A stretch of 64,000 bases of DNA, from the NCBI RefSeq assembly GCF_003459505.1, contig NZ_QRWD01000003.1, positions 1-64,000 on the forward strand, in the 5' to 3' direction. The translations under genes were made by a program, and so were the position numbers. The stretch comes from Collinsella sp. AF20-14LB (GTDB lineage Bacteria > Actinomycetota > Coriobacteriia > Coriobacteriales > Coriobacteriaceae). Below are positions 60,367 through 64,000 of this stretch, one piece after another (the first letter of the stretch is position 1; each line of letters begins with the position of its first letter). The notes under the pieces were generated by a model. That model was not told where the DNA came from. It saw only the letters and a program-made list of their open reading frames with translations, and made no database searches.

Positions 60367-61611
60367 TTACTCGTGATCTTGGTAAATCTCACGCGGAGCA
60401 AGCTCAGAATGTTTGCGTTTTAAGGTCTTAGGGGCCTTGTACGTGTTGCTCTCGAAGTCGATGTACTCGGTCTGCTTGAGCAGACGCTCAATCATCTCCT
60501 CGTGATCAAACAGTTCCCAGGCCTCATGCACGGCATCGAGTTTAGCGTGCGTCTCGGGACGGCGTGGCATAAACAGCGTGCAGCAGTCGGGAGCGGCCTC
60601 AGTCGAGATATCGAACGTACCGATCTCCTCGGCGCGTGCGATGATCTCCTGTTTGTCCGAACCGATGAGAGGACGGAACACGGGAATCTTCACGGCCTCG
60701 TTGACGGCCATGATGTTCTCAAGCGTTTGGGAGGCAACCTGCCCAAGCGATTCGCCCGTAACGATGGCCCTGGCACCCTCGATGTGTGCAATGCGCTCAG
60801 CAACCGAATACATAATGCGGCGATACATGATCACGCGCAGGTTGCTGGGACAGGTGACCGAAATCTCACGCTGGCAGTCGCCAAACGGCACCACGTACAG
60901 GCGGCCGATCTGGACACCCGGCTCAAGCGCACGGATGATGTCCTGCACCAAATACTCGCTCGTATCGGGCGTCTGCGGACGACCGGAGAAATGCACCGGC
61001 ACGCACACCGCGCCACGACGCGCGAGCATCCAGGTCGCCACCGGAGAATCGATACCCGACGACAGCAGCGTCACGACCTTGCCGGCAGAACCCACCGGCA
61101 GACCGCCCACGCCGCGCTCGGAGCGCGCGTACACATAAACGCTACCCTGGACCACCAGTACGTGCACCATCGCATCGGGGTCGTGCATTTGAACCTTTTT
61201 ATCGGGGAAGGCCTCACACAGTACCTCGCCCACCTGACGATTAATATCGATCGAGGTGAGCTCATAGTCGGTATTGGAGCGCTTGGCGTGCACCTTAAAC
61301 GAATCGAAGGAACCAAACTCGCGCAGTGCCTTCACGGCGGCGGCGCAGTACTCCTGCGGGTCGCGGTTGGTGTGATACGCCAAAGACACACGAGCAACGC
61401 CGGGAACGGTGCGGATGACACGCGCCGCCTCGTCGGCCTGATGCTCGTTAAAGGTCACGAGGATATAACCGGAAATTCGAGACACGGCATTCACGGAAAA
61501 GGCGGCCAAGGCCGCCTTGATGTTATCCATGAGGATATGCTCAAAATGTGCGCGGTTCTTGCCCTTCAGTCCAACCTCGTGATAGTGGACCAGGCAGACG
61601 CGAGCCGCCAT
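60367..61611 (-). CDS. thiI: tRNA 4-thiouridine synthase ThiI
   Basis: 414 residues. A THUMP domain (about 60-165), the PP-loop SSGIDSPVATW and the Cys in CTLFMPRRPETH. It makes s4U8 in tRNA. The C-terminal rhodanese domain of the E. coli protein is missing, as in most Gram-positives, so sulfur must come from another carrier. Directly downstream of rpoZ. Confidence 0.94.
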   Translation of the reverse strand: MAARVCLVHYHEVGLKGKNRAHFEHILMDNIKAALAAFSVNAVSRISGYILVTFNEHQADEAARVIRTVPGVARVSLAYHTNRDPQEYCAAAVKALREFGSFDSFKVHAKRSNTDYELTSIDINRQVGEVLCEAFPDKKVQMHDPDAMVHVLVVQGSVYVYARSERGVGGLPVGSAGKVVTLLSSGIDSPVATWMLARRGAVCVPVHFSGRPQTPDTSEYLVQDIIRALEPGVQIGRLYVVPFGDCQREISVTCPSNLRVIMYRRIMYSVAERIAHIEGARAIVTGESLGQVASQTLENIMAVNEAVKIPVFRPLIGSDKQEIIARAEEIGTFDISTEAAPDCCTLFMPRRPETHAKLDAVHEAWELFDHEEMIERLLKQTEYIDFESNTYKAPKTLKRKHSELAPREIYQDHE

Positions 61612-61893
61612 TTAGGCTTCAGCAACCTTGTGGCCGAGCGCCTTCTCGTAACGGGCCTCGTCGTAAGAGATGTCACCGTCGACAATCTCGTCCATAGCCA
61701 TCGAGATGGTATCGGCACCGGAAAGCCCGATGGTGATGTCATCGACATCCTGGACGGCAAGCACGCGGTTGTGCTGGCCACGCAGCATGCTATTGATGTC
61801 GCAGGCGCGCTTGGAGGCAAGCGAAGCGAGCAGGAAGCGGTTGTGATCGGTCTTCTCCAGAAGATCGTCAATGCAAGGCTTTACAACGGACAC
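61612..61893 (-). CDS. rpoZ: RNA polymerase omega subunit
   Basis: 93 residues. KPCIDDLLEKTDHNRFLLASLASKRACDINSM is the RpoZ core. It stabilises beta'. Length is normal. Between gmk and thiI; its stop abuts the thiI start. Confidence 0.92.
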   Translation of the reverse strand: MSVVKPCIDDLLEKTDHNRFLLASLASKRACDINSMLRGQHNRVLAVQDVDDITIGLSGADTISMAMDEIVDGDISYDEARYEKALGHKVAEA

Positions 61894-61898
61894 GGACC

Positions 61899-62468
61899 TC
61901 AGATCCTTTCATGCATATCGAGAACGCGAACGAGCTCATCGGTCGCGCGGTCGAGATCGTCATTCACCACGACGTCGTCGTAGCGGTCGGCAAGGGCAAG
62001 CTCATCGGCGGCGTTTGCCATACGCAGCTCAATCGTCTCGGGCGTCTCGGTACCGCGACCGACTAGACGCTCGCGGAGCACCTCAAGCGAAGGCGGCTTG
62101 ATAAAGATCAGCACGGCCTCGGGGAAACGCTCCTTCACCTGCAGGGCGCCCTGGACATCGATCTCCAAAATCAGAGACGAGCCCGAGGCGAGCTTGGATG
62201 TGACCTCGCTCACCAACGTGCCGTAGCAGTTACCGTGGACCTCGGCCCACTCAACAAACTCACCGTTTGCCACGCGGCGGTCGAACTCCTCGCGCGTCAG
62301 AAAAAAGTAGTTGACGCCGTCGACCTCACCTTTGCGTGGTGCTCGCGTGGTAGCCGAAACCGTCAGACCCAGGTTCGAGCGGCGCTCGCGCACACGAGCG
62401 ACGAGCGTACCCTTGCCTGCGCCTGACGGTCCAGAAATCACAAAGAGCTTGGAATCCTGAGCGCTCAC
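61899..62468 (-). CDS. gmk: Guanylate kinase
   Basis: 189 residues. The P-loop GPSGAGKGT, ATTRAPRKGEVDGVNYFFLT and GNCYGT bind ATP and GMP; ILEIDVQGA and the lid follow. It phosphorylates GMP to GDP. Next to rpoZ and mihF as in many actinobacteria. Confidence 0.97.
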   Translation of the reverse strand: MSAQDSKLFVISGPSGAGKGTLVARVRERRSNLGLTVSATTRAPRKGEVDGVNYFFLTREEFDRRVANGEFVEWAEVHGNCYGTLVSEVTSKLASGSSLILEIDVQGALQVKERFPEAVLIFIKPPSLEVLRERLVGRGTETPETIELRMANAADELALADRYDDVVVNDDLDRATDELVRVLDMHERI

Positions 62469-62777
62469 TTATTTGGTCAGCTGCTCGAGGAGCTGCTCGC
62501 GCTGACGGACGCCGAGGCCCTGGACGCGACGAGTAGCGGAGATACCGAGCTCCTCCATGATCTTGGCGGCCTTGGCCTTGCCATAACCGGGGAGAGACTC
62601 GATGAGGGTGGAAACCTTCATGCGGGAAGCGATGGGGTCATCGGAGTTGAGCACGGACTCGAGGGACTTCTCGCCCTTCTTGATCTGCTCGCGAAGCTCA
62701 GCGCGGGCGTGACGTGCGGCAGCAGCCTTCTCAAGAGCCTGCTTGCGCTGCTCGTCGGTAAGCTGAGGGAGTGCCAT
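62469..62777 (-). CDS. mihF: Actinobacterial integration host factor (mIHF)
   Basis: 102 residues from ATG 62777 (GGAGG upstream). LPQLTDEQRKQALEKAAAARHARAELREQIKKG and LIESLPGYGKAKAAKIMEELGIS, with a helix-two-turn-helix like S13, are the mIHF pattern. It binds and bends DNA and is a strong actinobacterial marker. First gene of the operon mihF-gmk-rpoZ-thiI. Confidence 0.94.
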   Translation of the reverse strand: MALPQLTDEQRKQALEKAAAARHARAELREQIKKGEKSLESVLNSDDPIASRMKVSTLIESLPGYGKAKAAKIMEELGISATRRVQGLGVRQREQLLEQLTK

Positions 62778-62914
62778 TCGTACCTCCAAATAGTTGGGTT
62801 ATATCTGATTCAATAATTGGCATTTTAGCACGTAGAACGTACAAAATGCCTAATCGCGGCTCCATAGGTTAGACGATACCCGCAAAAAGTGCAATATACT
62901 GCGCCCAAAGTTAA

Positions 62915-62970
62915 GCCCCTGACCTGCGATTCCACACAAAGGATGGGAAAGTTTACGCAGGCACAGGGGC
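62915..62970. terminator. Long imperfect hairpin downstream of pyrF
   Basis: GCCCCTG and CCTGCG (62915-62928) pair with CGCAGG and CAGGGGC (62956-62970) around a 27-nt loop. It may end the pyr transcript; on the plus side TATTTTG follows. Confidence 0.5.
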
Positions 62971-63016
62971 TATTTTGTGCTAATGAGACCCAAAAGTGGT
63001 GACTTAGGGGAATCTT

Positions 63017-63733
63017 TTACGCGACGTTTTCTACCAGCTCGGCGACGATGGCGTCAAAGGCGGCAACCGGATCGTCGGCACCGGTGATGGGACGGCCCAC
63101 CACAATGTGGCTTGCGCCACGCTCGATAGCCTGGGAAGGCGTCGCCACGCGGGACTGGTCACCAAGGGCGGCACCCACCGGACGCACACCCGGAGTCACG
63201 ATCAGGGCATCAGGACCCAGCAGCTCACGCATGTCATGAGCCTCCATCGGTGAGCACACGATGCCATCGATGCCGTTGGCCTGGGCAAGCTTTGCCAAGC
63301 GGGCGGCCTCCTCGGCCACGGGCGACTCGACGCCGATCTCGGCCAGCGCATCCTGGTTCATACTCGTGAGCACGGTAATGGCGACGAGCTTGGCGCGGTC
63401 CTCGCGCGCCTCCTCGGCACCCTCACGGCACGCGGCGAGCATGGCGCCCGAACCCAAACCGTGGACCGAGAGCAGGTCGGCACCGGCAAGCGAGGCCGAA
63501 CGGGCGGCACCGCGCACCTGATGCGGAATGTCATGGAACTTGAGGTCGAGGAAGACCTTAAAGCCCAGGTCCTTGAACGTCTTGACGATCTCGGGGCCCT
63601 CAGCGTAATAGAGCGTCATGCCGACCTTGAGCCAAGCGGCATGACCAGAAAGCTCGTGGGCGAGCTCGAGCGCACGCTCACGGTCGCAGTCGAGGGCGAC
63701 GATAACGCGGTCGCGGGCATCGGTCTCTAGCAT
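63017..63733 (-). CDS. pyrF: Orotidine 5'-phosphate decarboxylase
   Basis: 238 residues from ATG 63733, overlapping the pyrD stop (GAATGCTAG). VIVALDCDRERALELAHEL, KVFLDLKFHDIPHQV (the Asp/Lys/Asp/His active site) and VVGRPITGADDPVAA are typical of group I PyrF. It makes UMP. Confidence 0.95.
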   Translation of the reverse strand: MLETDARDRVIVALDCDRERALELAHELSGHAAWLKVGMTLYYAEGPEIVKTFKDLGFKVFLDLKFHDIPHQVRGAARSASLAGADLLSVHGLGSGAMLAACREGAEEAREDRAKLVAITVLTSMNQDALAEIGVESPVAEEAARLAKLAQANGIDGIVCSPMEAHDMRELLGPDALIVTPGVRPVGAALGDQSRVATPSQAIERGASHIVVGRPITGADDPVAAFDAIVAELVENVA

Positions 63734-64000
63734 TCGAAAGCACCTACCAGCTCGTTGATGTCCTTCACGCCCTGGGACTCCGCCCAGGCCTCGAGCTCGT
63801 GCGCGATCTTGAGCGAGGCGCACGGATCGACGAAGTTGGCCATGCCGACCGACACGCAGGTAGCGCCAGCCAGGATAAACTCGGCCGCATCCTCGCCCGT
63901 CATGACGCCGCCGACACCGTTGATGGGGATATCGACGGCCTGAGCGACCTCCCAGACCATGCGAACGGCGATGTGGTGGCACAGTGGACCCGAAAGGCCG
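63727..64000 (-). CDS. pyrD: Dihydroorotate dehydrogenase, C-terminal part
   Basis: The upstream part lies beyond the window. The visible 90 or so residues read HIAVRMVWEVAQAVDIPINGVGGVMTGEDAAEFILAGAT, then VGMANFVDP, the FMN phosphate-binding end of a class 1B PyrD. It oxidises dihydroorotate to orotate. Coupled to pyrF by overlap. Confidence 0.92.
   Translation of the reverse strand, partial: GLSGPLCHHIAVRMVWEVAQAVDIPINGVGGVMTGEDAAEFILAGATCVSVGMANFVDPCASLKIAHELEAWAESQGVKDINELVGAFEC

Overview
The window reads as chromosome of a Coriobacteriia (Actinomycetota) gut bacterium, most likely Collinsella or a close relative. Pointers are an actinobacterial-type integration host factor, a GarA-like FHA gene beside an FtsR-like MerR gene, ribonuclease J next to ftsK and recA/recX, and rny followed by a GHKL ATPase, spoVS, miaB, miaA and hflX. 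The genus is an inference from gene content and order.

Positions 1-5350 are accessory DNA. They hold a Flp-pilin/DUF6273 surface protein whose start is cut off by a 9-G tract, an operon with an acidic protein (amber codon near its start), an AcrVA2-like anti-CRISPR candidate and an Aca-like HTH regulator, and a tyrosine integrase beside a 3' fragment of a tRNA-Pro(GGG) gene. The operon promoter carries a palindrome between its -35 and -10 boxes, the usual place for an Aca operator. Integrase arm-like repeats lie on both sides of the tRNA fragment, which suggests a junction of two elements.

Positions 5818-10798 form one strikingly GC-rich operon on the minus strand: a lantibiotic-protection type ABC transporter (ATPase, two permeases), a small secreted YxeA-like protein broken by a 10-G tract, and an OmpR/sensor kinase pair. 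No peptide or modification genes are nearby, so sensing and resisting a competitor's peptide is the likely role.

From 11195 to the end the window is mainly core genome: phospholipid synthesis, GarA/FtsR-like regulators, apt, an NlpC/P60 hydrolase, degV, a DUF1836 regulator, trxB, a glycosyltransferase, dut-nrdR, a LysM protein divergent from lexA with SOS boxes, hflX-miaA-miaB-spoVS-ATPase-rny, recX-recA, pncC(cinA)-pgsA-rimO, yajQ-rodZ-ftsK-rnj, pnp, rpsO, recO-era-dgk-ybeY-phoH-mtaB-dnaJ, a membrane-anchored DnaJ, hemW-dus-lepA, rpsT, holA, comEC-comEA, thiI-rpoZ-gmk-mihF and pyrF-pyrD. Two intergenic regions (19255-19647 and 40656-41294) carry paired, inverted, covarying long hairpins that no gene explains. 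No CRISPR array, rRNA or intact tRNA was found.
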